NCBI GenBank assembly: GCA_902632935.1 | Contig: CACPEJ010000003.1 | Span: 1 to 64,000, forward strand | From: an uncultured Pelagibacteraceae bacterium | GTDB lineage: Bacteria > Pseudomonadota > Alphaproteobacteria > Pelagibacterales > Pelagibacteraceae | Length of the DNA: 64,000 nt | Reading direction: 5' to 3' | Shown here: positions 19,616-27,386 of the stretch, in pieces | Position numbering within the stretch: the first letter of the stretch is position 1 | How the letters are laid out: each line of letters begins with the position of its first letter | Position numbers and translations under genes: made by a program | The notes under the pieces: model-generated | What the model was told of the DNA's origin: nothing | The model's database searches: none | What the model saw: the letters and a program-made list of their open reading frames with translations, nothing else

Positions 19616-19616
19616 T

Positions 19617-20780
19617 TTATTTTAGTTCAGCACAAACTTTGTCGATAATCTTGAGAGCTTGATCTAACTCATTTTTTTTGACATTTAACGGAGGTAAAAC
19701 ACGTATAACATTTTCCGCTGCTCTAATGGTTAATAACTTTTTATCCATAAGTTTTTGAATAAATTTTGATTGATCTTTGTAAAGCTGAATTCCTATTAAA
19801 TAACCTCTCCCTCTAATATCTTTAATTACTTTGGGATACTTTTTCTGAATAATATTTAAATTTGAAAAAAAGTATTTAGATAATTTATTAATGTTAATTA
19901 AAAATTTCTTATTTGAAACTATATCCATTACTGCATTTCCAACTGCCATTGCCAAAGGATTTCCTCCAAAAGTGGATCCATGAGTTCCTGGAGTCATTCC
20001 TGCAGCAACTTTTCTATTCATTAAAACTGCTCCAATTGGAAACCCACCACCTATACCTTTTGCAATTGGTACTATATCTGGGATACATTTTGATTTTTCA
20101 AATGCAAAAAAACTACCTGATCTGGAAATACCACATTGCACCTCATCTAAAATAAGTAATATTTTCTTCTTATTACATAATTTTCTCAATTCTTTTAAAC
20201 ACCAATCTGGTACAACTTTAATACCTCCCTCACCCATTATAGGTTCTATCATAATTGCAGCTGTATTTTTGGTTATTTTTTTTTTTAAAGATTTGTGATC
20301 TCCAAAAATGAAATGATCAAAACCACCTACATGTCCAAATCCCTCTGTCATTTTCTTAGATCCGCTTGCAAAAATTGTAGCTAAAGTTCTTCCATGAAAC
20401 GAGTTTTTTACACACAAAATTCTTGTCTTATTTGGTTTGCCTATTGAATAAAAATACCGTCTAGCAACTTTAATAGCAGCCTCAGTAGCCTCTGCACCAC
20501 TATTTTGAAAAATTACATAATCTGCAAAGGTTTTTTGACATAATTTTTTTGCTAATCTCTCTCCCTCGGGAATTTGAAAAGCATTGGATACATGCCAAAG
20601 CTTCTTTGATTGTTTATTTATGGTTTCAATTAATTTTGGATTAGCATGACCTAAACAATTTACCGCTATGCCTTGTACAAAATCTAAATATTTAGCTCCA
20701 GACGCAGTATAAAGATAAGATCCTTTACCTCTAACAAATGAAATTTTTTTTCTATTATAATTTTTTGCCAAATAGCTCAT
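19617..20780 (-). CDS. argD: Acetylornithine transaminase
   Basis: A class III PLP-dependent aminotransferase of 387 residues that makes N-acetylornithine from the semialdehyde. It may also serve as succinyldiaminopimelate transaminase, as in other bacteria, which would link it to dapD and dapE here. Conserved features are the PLP-phosphate loop NSGAEATEAAIK, the FHGRTLAT segment, the DEVQCGISRSG motif and the Schiff-base Lys in IAKGIGGGFPIGA. The ATG start gives a standard N-terminus. It forms a two-gene unit with argF. Confidence 0.95.
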   Translation of the reverse strand: MSYLAKNYNRKKISFVRGKGSYLYTASGAKYLDFVQGIAVNCLGHANPKLIETINKQSKKLWHVSNAFQIPEGERLAKKLCQKTFADYVIFQNSGAEATEAAIKVARRYFYSIGKPNKTRILCVKNSFHGRTLATIFASGSKKMTEGFGHVGGFDHFIFGDHKSLKKKITKNTAAIMIEPIMGEGGIKVVPDWCLKELRKLCNKKKILLILDEVQCGISRSGSFFAFEKSKCIPDIVPIAKGIGGGFPIGAVLMNRKVAAGMTPGTHGSTFGGNPLAMAVGNAVMDIVSNKKFLININKLSKYFFSNLNIIQKKYPKVIKDIRGRGYLIGIQLYKDQSKFIQKLMDKKLLTIRAAENVIRVLPPLNVKKNELDQALKIIDKVCAELK

Positions 20781-20852
20781 AAATTTTTTATTTTTTTAAA
20801 ACTTTGTATAAACAATAAAATTAAATACAAGTCAGGATTGAATATATCTATT

Positions 20853-20867
20853 TTACTTATTAAGTAA
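20853..20867. promoter_or_regulatory. Inverted repeat in the gcrA upstream region
   Basis: The 183-base gap between the divergent genes argD and gcrA is the largest AT-only spacer in this part of the window. It holds a perfect 6-bp inverted repeat, TTACTT/AAGTAA, with a 3-base spacer. It could be an operator for gcrA, or chance in AT-rich DNA. I found no convincing CtrA-type TTAA-N7-TTAA site here by eye. Confidence 0.25.
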
Positions 20868-20963
20868 TTTTTGTTGATAACTTAGATTAATTACTTGTTT
20901 AAATAAAATTTATATCAGTATATTGTGTAAAAATTACATTTAAACACTAAATATAGATTTATT

Positions 20964-21458
20964 ATGAGTTGGACTGATGAAAAAGTAGCTAAACTTAAAG
21001 AATTATGGGGTAAAGGCAATACTGCAAGTCAAATTGCAGAGATAATAGGTGGTATTAGTCGAAATGCAGTTATAGGTAAAGCTCACCGACTAAATCTTTC
21101 AGCAAAAATAAAAACTAGGTCTGCAACCTCTAATGAAAACTTTGAAAGTTCAGTTGATAATAAAAATTTAAAATTAAAAAGGGGACGAAGAAGTAAATTT
21201 AAATCACTGATAATTGAAAAAGATTTTGAGCCTGAAAATCCTAAAACGCTCGAGGAATTAGATGAAAACTCTTGTAAGTGGCCAATTGGTCATCCAAATG
21301 AAAAAGGTTTTTATTTTTGCGGAAGGACATCATTAAAAGATTTTTCCTATTGCAAACTTCATTTACTTTATGCTTATCAACCCAAAGGTAAAAAAGATGA
21401 TGTCACAGATAAAGTTGAAGTGCCGGAATTTATAGAAAAAAAAATAAAATCAGCTTAA
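20964..21458 (+). CDS. gcrA: GcrA family cell-cycle transcription regulator
   Basis: GcrA is an alphaproteobacterial sigma70 cofactor that activates promoters methylated at GANTC by CcrM. The 164-residue protein opens with the family's winged/HTH segment (SWTDEKVAKLKELW, then IAEIIGGISRNAVIGKAHRLNL, about 2-46). A basic linker follows, and then the C-terminal sigma-binding domain with CKWPIGHP and the Cys/His pairs in FYFCGRTSL and YCKLH. The family is confined to alphaproteobacteria and is one of the best taxonomic markers in the window. It is monocistronic, convergent with the NDUFA9-like gene. Confidence 0.95.
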   Translation: MSWTDEKVAKLKELWGKGNTASQIAEIIGGISRNAVIGKAHRLNLSAKIKTRSATSNENFESSVDNKNLKLKRGRRSKFKSLIIEKDFEPENPKTLEELDENSCKWPIGHPNEKGFYFCGRTSLKDFSYCKLHLLYAYQPKGKKDDVTDKVEVPEFIEKKIKSA

Positions 21459-21467
21459 AGAAATTAA

Positions 21468-22430
21468 TTAATTTTTACTAATAGATATTTTTTTTGAGAA
21501 TTGTCCACCCTGTCTCCACATATAACAATATTTTTCTACTTCTTTTTCAAATAAACATTTAGCTGGAAACCCAATATCTGAATTTGTTTTATATTTGCCA
21601 GATATTACATTATCATATTTTAAAAGTATAAGTTGATCTTCTGTAAGTAATGGTTTGGGAAATAATTGAAAAAACTTTGCTGATAATTTTCCAAAAAACA
21701 AAGGAACAGGTAATAAAATTCTTCTTTTATCTATTAAATTAAGCAATTTTTCGATTATTTCCTTTAGCGTCAGTGTTTCATTGCCCACGCACTCAATTAT
21801 CTGAGAATAGATATTTTTAGATATTATATTGTAGATAATTTCTACTAAATCAGAAGAATGAATAGGCATAAATTTAGTTTGTCCATTAAAATAAAGTGGA
21901 AATACTGGAAGCCTATTTAACAGTGTCATGAAGTTAGTCGTAAAATTATCATCTACAGAGTAAACAACTGATGGTCTTAAAATTGTAGATAAAGGAAAGT
22001 TTTTTAATATCTCCTTCTCACCATCTAGCTTACTTTGAGCATATTTAGATTCTGTTGATTCGTTTATACCTAACGCTGATAAATGAATAAAATGTTTCAA
22101 ATTATTTTGCTTACAAAGTTTTGCTAAAAGAGATGGGAATAAAGTATGAATTTTTTTGAAAGAACTTCTTTTTTTTTCATACAAAATACCAATCAAATTT
22201 ATACAAACATCTGCTCTTTCAAATAAACCTTTAATTTTTTCTTCTTCAAAAATGTTTGCCTCAACAATATCAATATAACCAGCATTTCCCTGGGTTTTAA
22301 TGATGTGACCTTTTTGGTGAATGTTTCTAGTAACAACAATAACCTTATTGTCATTTTTTGTTAACTTTCTAATTAGATGACGTCCAATTTGACCACTTCC
22401 ACCAAAAATTAGACAATTTTTTCCTTTCAT
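21468..22430 (-). CDS. NDUFA9-like NAD(P)-binding protein (complex I-associated atypical SDR)
   Basis: A 320-residue atypical short-chain dehydrogenase. It starts with the nucleotide loop GGSGQIGRHLI (about 9-19), then the NLIGILYEK and FIHLSALGI stretches and the LRPSVVYS segment characteristic of the NDUFA9/complex I 39-kDa family. In alphaproteobacteria and mitochondria this protein associates with NADH dehydrogenase and binds NADPH without a known reaction. Its start lies 17 bases from the divergent rnd gene. Assignment to the NDUFA9 subfamily is from pattern recognition. Confidence 0.85.
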   Translation of the reverse strand: MKGKNCLIFGGSGQIGRHLIRKLTKNDNKVIVVTRNIHQKGHIIKTQGNAGYIDIVEANIFEEEKIKGLFERADVCINLIGILYEKKRSSFKKIHTLFPSLLAKLCKQNNLKHFIHLSALGINESTESKYAQSKLDGEKEILKNFPLSTILRPSVVYSVDDNFTTNFMTLLNRLPVFPLYFNGQTKFMPIHSSDLVEIIYNIISKNIYSQIIECVGNETLTLKEIIEKLLNLIDKRRILLPVPLFFGKLSAKFFQLFPKPLLTEDQLILLKYDNVISGKYKTNSDIGFPAKCLFEKEVEKYCYMWRQGGQFSKKISISKN

Positions 22431-22447
22431 ATATAAGTCTTTAAAAA

Positions 22448-23059
22448 ATGAATATTGATATTAAACTCCACAAAAATGATTTACCAGATGATTTAGATTT
22501 AGGCAATGTAATAGCCGTTGATGGAGAATTTATGGGTCTAAATGTCAGAAGAGATCCATTATGTTTAGTGCAAATTTCATCAGGTAATTCTGATGCACAT
22601 ATTGTCCAGCTCAATAGATCAAATTATAAAGCTCCTAATTTGATAAAAATATTAGAAGATAAAAAAGTCACGAAAATCTTTCATTATGGTAGAGCAGACA
22701 TGGCTCATATTAAGTATTATTTAAAAACAGATACAAATAATATTCTCGATACAAAAATTGCAAGTCGTTTAGCTCGAAGTTATGCAGATAATCACTCGCT
22801 TAAAACATTGATTAAAGAATTTATAAATATAGACATTAGTAAACAATTTCAAAATTCAGATTTTGGGGGTGAATTAACGCCTGCTCAAATGAAATATTGT
22901 GCCAATGATGTTATCTATCTTCATAAGATTCATTATGAATTAAATAAAATTTTGGAAAGAGAAAAAAGAATTGATTTATACCAAGATTGTCTTAAGTTTC
23001 TGAAAACTAGAGTTGAACTAGATTTGGCATTGTTTAAAGATGATATTTGGTCCCATTAA
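22448..23059 (+). CDS. rnd: Ribonuclease D, short form
   Basis: A 203-residue DEDD-type 3'-5' exoribonuclease. The catalytic acids sit in VDGEFMGL (D26/E28 region), in HYGRADMAH (Asp) and in ANDVIYL (Asp, with a Tyr four residues later as in the DEDDy subclass). The C-terminal HRDC domains of E. coli RNase D are absent; alphaproteobacteria often carry this short version. It would trim the 3' ends of tRNAs or other small RNAs. It begins a long plus-strand run; kdsD starts at the next base after the stop. Confidence 0.9.
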   Translation: MNIDIKLHKNDLPDDLDLGNVIAVDGEFMGLNVRRDPLCLVQISSGNSDAHIVQLNRSNYKAPNLIKILEDKKVTKIFHYGRADMAHIKYYLKTDTNNILDTKIASRLARSYADNHSLKTLIKEFINIDISKQFQNSDFGGELTPAQMKYCANDVIYLHKIHYELNKILEREKRIDLYQDCLKFLKTRVELDLALFKDDIWSH

Positions 23060-24028
23060 ATGAAAAAAAAAAAATTTATTAGAATCGCTAGAGAAGTAAT
23101 CGATCTAGAAATTAAAGCATTAGTAAAATTAAGAAATAGTGTTAATGAGTCATTTAATTTGACAGTTCAGCAGATACTAAAATGTCAATCAAAAGTAATT
23201 TTATGTGGTGTAGGGAAAAGTGGACTAATTGCGAATAAAATCGCTTCAACTTTATCATCAGTCGGCACTCCTGCATTTTATTTATCAGCGAATGATTCAT
23301 CTCATGGGGACTTGGGAAGCATTTCAAAAAAAGATATTTTGATTCTAATTAGTAATTCAGGAGAAACAAATGAGTTGAAAAATATTATCCAATTTGCAAA
23401 AAGAAATAAAATTTTGCTTATCGGAATAGTTTCACAAAAAAACTCTGTCCTTTATAGATCGGCTGATATAAAACTATTAATACCTAAAGCTGTTGAAGCG
23501 GGAGGTATTGTCCCGACTTCAAGTACAACTTCTCAACTAGCATTGGGTGATGCTTTAGCAATCGCAACTATGAAACAAAAAAAATTTAACAAAAAAGATT
23601 TTAAGAAGATACATCCCGCAGGAAGTTTGGGTGCACAATTAAAAACTGTTGAAGATATAATGCTTAAACACAAGTCAATTCCTTTTGTGAGTGAAAATTT
23701 AAGGATGAAAGATGCATTAAAAATTTTAAGCTCAAAAAAATTAGGCTTTTTGTTAGTTAGAGACAAAAAAAAATTTACTAGAGGCATAATCACCGATGGT
23801 GAGCTGAGAAGATTTAGCCAAAAAAATCAAAATCTTCACAATAGTTTTGTAAAAGAAATTATGACAAAAAATCCAATTGGAATTGATAAGAACGAATTAG
23901 CCGCTAAAGCACTATCAGTAATGAATAATAAAAAAATCACCTCTTTATGTGTTTATGAAAAAAGAAATAAATTAAAGACAATAGGAGTGCTACACATTCA
24001 TAATATTTTACAATCAAATATTTCTTGA
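23060..24028 (+). CDS. kdsD: Arabinose-5-phosphate isomerase (KpsF/GutQ family)
   Basis: KdsD converts ribulose-5-phosphate to arabinose-5-phosphate, the first step of Kdo synthesis for LPS. The 322-residue protein has an N-terminal SIS sugar-isomerase domain (about 35-180), with GVGKSGLIANKIASTLSS and the SNSGETNEL loop, followed by two CBS domains (about 205-320). Length and order match the family. It directly follows rnd and its TGA overlaps the lptC ATG (ATGA). The neighbourhood kdsD-lptC-lptB is the expected LPS cluster. Confidence 0.95.
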   Translation: MKKKKFIRIAREVIDLEIKALVKLRNSVNESFNLTVQQILKCQSKVILCGVGKSGLIANKIASTLSSVGTPAFYLSANDSSHGDLGSISKKDILILISNSGETNELKNIIQFAKRNKILLIGIVSQKNSVLYRSADIKLLIPKAVEAGGIVPTSSTTSQLALGDALAIATMKQKKFNKKDFKKIHPAGSLGAQLKTVEDIMLKHKSIPFVSENLRMKDALKILSSKKLGFLLVRDKKKFTRGIITDGELRRFSQKNQNLHNSFVKEIMTKNPIGIDKNELAAKALSVMNNKKITSLCVYEKRNKLKTIGVLHIHNILQSNIS

Positions 24029-24630
24029 TGAAAAGAAAAATTATTTTAGTAATAATTTTCATTTTAATTTTTTTTTCTTTTTTGGTTTTTTTTTACTTTA
24101 AGTCAAATTATAATAATGAATTAATTGAAAAAAAACCTCAAACAGAGTCAATTGAAAAAGAAAATATTGAGAAGATCAATGAAATAATTGAAAGCTCAAA
24201 CATAATAGAAGATGTTAGTTATTCCGCGAAAGATGCTAAAGGAAACGAGTATTTTTTAAAGGCACGTGAGGGCACAATAGATCAAAGTGAAAGTAATTAC
24301 ATCTTTTTAAAGTCTGTCAATGCAATCATAAACTTAAAAGACTACAAAATTATAGAGATTTCATCTGACTTTGGTAAATATAATATAAAAAATTACGATA
24401 CTATTTTTTCAAAAAATGTAATAATTAAATATTTAGATAATAAAATTTCAGGTGATTATCTTGATTTTTCTTGGGAAAAAAATTTTATGATAATTTCTAG
24501 AGACGTGATTTTAGAAAATAATGAAAATTCTCTTCAAGCTGATGTGATTGAAGTGAATATTAAAACAAGAGATATAAAAATATTTATGTACGAAGAAAAT
24601 AAAAAAATTAATATTCAATCTTCTAATTAA
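24028..24630 (+). CDS. lptC: LPS export protein LptC
   Basis: LptC is the bitopic inner-membrane protein that receives LPS from the LptB2FG transporter and passes it to periplasmic LptA. The 200-residue protein has an N-terminal membrane helix (about 5-23, rich in Ile, Leu and Phe) and a predicted beta-jellyroll domain with the LptC-type segment DVSYSAKDAKGNEYFLKA. I chose the ATG at 24028, which overlaps the kdsD stop as ATGA; a TTG three bases earlier is possible. lptA, normally between lptC and lptB, is missing here. Confidence 0.88.
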   Translation: MKRKIILVIIFILIFFSFLVFFYFKSNYNNELIEKKPQTESIEKENIEKINEIIESSNIIEDVSYSAKDAKGNEYFLKAREGTIDQSESNYIFLKSVNAIINLKDYKIIEISSDFGKYNIKNYDTIFSKNVIIKYLDNKISGDYLDFSWEKNFMIISRDVILENNENSLQADVIEVNIKTRDIKIFMYEENKKINIQSSN

Positions 24631-24631
24631 A

Positions 24632-25408
24632 ATGGCTTTAATTAAAAAATTTAGAATAAAATCATTTAAAAAGATTAATTCAATTATTGAATTTGAAAAT
24701 ATAACCTTAGCTTATGGAAATAGAATTATATTAGATAATATAAGTTTTAAAATCAATGAAGGTCAGATTTTTGGCATGCTTGGTCCTAATGGTGTTGGAA
24801 AATCAACTATATTTAATCTGATCACAGGACTGATAAGTCCAAAGCATGGAAAAATTAAAATAGATGGAGAGGACGTATCACATTACCCAATATATCTAAG
24901 AACTAAGAAATTTAAAGTTGGATATGTTCCGCAATATGGTGGTTTTTTTAACGACTTAACTTTACATGATAATTTAAAAGCTATTAGTGAAATTGTAATA
25001 GAAGATAAGAATATAAGGCAAGAGAGAATTGACTACTTGCTTGCAAAATTTGAACTTGAAAATATTAAAAACATCAAAGCAAAGTTTTTATCAGGTGGAC
25101 AAAAAAAGAAACTTGTTATTTCCCTATCACTTTTAAGTGATCCAAAAGTACTTTTATTGGATGAATGTTTTGCAGCATTAGATGTATTAACAATAAAAAT
25201 GTTGCAGGAAATTATAGTAAATTTACAGCAGGAAAATCAAATAACTATTTGCATTTGCGATCATCAAGCTAGAGATTTATTAGCATGCGTAGACGTAGCA
25301 ATGATTTTAAGTAATTGTAAAATTGTTGCACAAGACACACCATCAAATCTTGTAAAAGATATAAATGCTAAAAATGCATATTTTGGTAATAGTTTCAAAT
25401 TCTATTAA
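24632..25408 (+). CDS. lptB: LPS export ABC transporter ATPase LptB
   Basis: LptB is the cytoplasmic ATPase that drives LPS extraction from the inner membrane. The 258-residue protein has Walker A GPNGVGKST, the Q-loop in VPQYGGFF, the signature LSGGQKKK, Walker B LLLDECFAALD and the H-loop in CDHQARD. LptB family traits (YLxR, SGGxRR-like, AALD) are recognisable but diverged: the family's DEPFAGVDP is DECFAALDV here. A short N-terminal extension of about 18 basic residues precedes the ABC domain. It lies one base after lptC. Confidence 0.92.
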   Translation: MALIKKFRIKSFKKINSIIEFENITLAYGNRIILDNISFKINEGQIFGMLGPNGVGKSTIFNLITGLISPKHGKIKIDGEDVSHYPIYLRTKKFKVGYVPQYGGFFNDLTLHDNLKAISEIVIEDKNIRQERIDYLLAKFELENIKNIKAKFLSGGQKKKLVISLSLLSDPKVLLLDECFAALDVLTIKMLQEIIVNLQQENQITICICDHQARDLLACVDVAMILSNCKIVAQDTPSNLVKDINAKNAYFGNSFKFY

Positions 25409-25417
25409 TTATTATTA

Positions 25418-26740
25418 ATGCCAAATAAGATTATTCTTAAAAAAAAAATTCCAAACTTTTCTAAAAATATCTCAATTCCTGGTGACAAAAGCATCAGTAT
25501 AAGATGGGTGCTAATTTCATCTTTGGCTAATGGCGTCTCTACAGCTAAAAATTTGTTATTGTCAGAAGATGTATCAGCATCTATCCAAGCCGTCAAAAAA
25601 TTAGGGGTGAAAGTTGTTGTTAACAAAAATACTTGCAAAATATATGGTGCGGGAGTTGGGGGATATAAATATAAAAAAAACTTAATTATTAACGCGCAAA
25701 ATTCTGGAACACTTGGAAGGTTAATCGCAGGAATTTTAATCGATACTCCTTACCCAATAAAGATCATTGGTGATAGAAGTTTATCAAAAAGAGATTTCAA
25801 AAGAATAGCAAAACCTTTGAGTAAATTTGGGGCTTCATTTAAACTTAATAATAATAGTTTACCACTTTTAGTTAACGGATCACAAAAATTAAAACCAATT
25901 AAATATTTTGAAAAAAGAGGTTCTGCCCAATGCAAAAGTAGTGTTATGTTTGGTGCAATTAAAGCTTCTGGAAAAACCACAATTAAAGCAAAAAAATCTA
26001 GAAATCATACTGAACTATTATTTAAATATTTAAAATTACCAATAAATATAAAAAAAAATAAAAATTTTGATTTAATTGAAATTCAAAAAGTAAGTAAGAT
26101 TAAACCTATAAATTATAATATTCCATCAGATATAAGCTCAGGAGCTTTTTTTATCGCTCTAACAGTACTTTCTAAAAAATCTAAATTAATCATTAAAAAT
26201 GTAAACGTTAATCCAACAAGGATAGGTATAATTAAAATTTTAAAAAGAATGGGGGTTAAAATTTCAGTGCTTAAAAAGAAAATTTATAAAGGAGAAACAA
26301 TTGCAAACATATTTGTAAAAAGTCCAAAAAACCTCAAGTCTGTGAATTGTCCTTCAAATTTGAATAGTGGAGCTATAGATGAATTTTTAATCATTTTTTT
26401 GATAGCTGCTAAAGCTAAAGGCATATCTATCTTTAAAAATTTAGATGAATTAAATAAAAAAGAAAGTCCAAGGTTAAAATGGGGTTCAAAAATTTTAAAA
26501 ATGATGGGAATAAAAGTTATCACGACAAAAAACTCAATTAAAATATTTGGTAATCCCGAGTTAAGAATTGACAAAAAAATTATTATTCAAAATTATTTGA
26601 AAGACCACAGAGTTTTTATGACAAGCGTTATAGCTGCATTAACTTTTGGTGGTGAGTGGCATATACATGATAAAGATTCAATAAAGACCTCATTCCCATC
26701 TTTTCTAAAAATCATAAATATGTTTAAAAATGAAAAATAA
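25418..26740 (+). CDS. aroA: 3-phosphoshikimate 1-carboxyvinyltransferase (EPSP synthase)
   Basis: AroA joins shikimate-3-phosphate and PEP in the pathway to chorismate. The 440-residue protein shows the PGDKSISIR substrate loop, NSGTLGRLIAG, GDRSLSKRDF, a SAQCKSSVMF segment and a C-terminal DHRVFMTS. The motifs resemble class II enzymes more than the E. coli class I type. It heads the alphaproteobacterial series aroA-cmk-rpsA and overlaps cmk by 11 bases. Sequence is diverged and Lys-rich but complete. Confidence 0.94.
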   Translation: MPNKIILKKKIPNFSKNISIPGDKSISIRWVLISSLANGVSTAKNLLLSEDVSASIQAVKKLGVKVVVNKNTCKIYGAGVGGYKYKKNLIINAQNSGTLGRLIAGILIDTPYPIKIIGDRSLSKRDFKRIAKPLSKFGASFKLNNNSLPLLVNGSQKLKPIKYFEKRGSAQCKSSVMFGAIKASGKTTIKAKKSRNHTELLFKYLKLPINIKKNKNFDLIEIQKVSKIKPINYNIPSDISSGAFFIALTVLSKKSKLIIKNVNVNPTRIGIIKILKRMGVKISVLKKKIYKGETIANIFVKSPKNLKSVNCPSNLNSGAIDEFLIIFLIAAKAKGISIFKNLDELNKKESPRLKWGSKILKMMGIKVITTKNSIKIFGNPELRIDKKIIIQNYLKDHRVFMTSVIAALTFGGEWHIHDKDSIKTSFPSFLKIINMFKNEK

Positions 26741-27386
26741 AAAAAAATTTATCAAAATTGCGATTGATTCTCCTGCGGCTGCTGGAGCAGGAACTATAGC
26801 TAAATCTATATCAAAACATTATAATCTTTTATATTTAGACACTGGAAAAATTTATAGATTAATAGCACTAACAAAACTAAAAACAAAAAATAAATTCAAT
26901 TTCAAATTTCTAAAAAAAAAGATTAAGCATCTAAATTTAAAAAGCCTTGAAAATAAAGATTTATTATCAGATGAGATTGGCACTGAAGCCTCTATAATCG
27001 CAAAAGATATAAATATAAGAAAACTTGTTCATTCATTTCAAATTAATTGTGCTTACAAGCCACCAAAAAAATTTAATGGGTCTTGCTTAGATGGGAGAGA
27101 CATTACTTACAAAATTGTTCCAGATGCAGATTTTAAGTTTTTTGTTATTGCGAGTTCTAAAGTAAGGGCTAAAAGAAGATTTCTAGAGTTAAAAAAACTT
27201 AAAAAAAATGTTTCGTATTCATCTGTTCTAAAAAGCATCAAAAAACGTGATAAAAGCGACTATAATCGAAGTATATCACCTCTAAAGAAAACCAAAGATT
27301 CTATATTGATAAATACCTCAAATTTATCTAAAAGGGCGTGCTTTTTTAAAATAAAAAAAATTATAGATAGGAAAATTAAATATTAA
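26730..27386 (+). CDS. cmk: Cytidylate kinase with an altered P-loop
   Basis: Cmk phosphorylates CMP and dCMP. Family features in the 218-residue protein are the N-terminal IAIDSPAAAGAGT, LDTGKIYRLIAL, SCLDGRDITYKIVPDA and the RAKRR lid segment. The phosphate-binding loop, usually GPAxSGKGT, reads SPAAAGAGT (14-22): the first Gly is Ser and the invariant Lys is Ala20. Everything else is in place and the gene sits in its standard aroA-cmk-rpsA context, so it is probably a working but unusual variant. It overlaps aroA by 11 bases and rpsA by 1 base. Confidence 0.9.
   Translation: MKNKKKFIKIAIDSPAAAGAGTIAKSISKHYNLLYLDTGKIYRLIALTKLKTKNKFNFKFLKKKIKHLNLKSLENKDLLSDEIGTEASIIAKDINIRKLVHSFQINCAYKPPKKFNGSCLDGRDITYKIVPDADFKFFVIASSKVRAKRRFLELKKLKKNVSYSSVLKSIKKRDKSDYNRSISPLKKTKDSILINTSNLSKRACFFKIKKIIDRKIKY

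Noticed and set aside
20781-20963. CtrA or CcrM (GANTC) sites before gcrA
   Set aside because: No convincing match by eye in this AT-rich gap.
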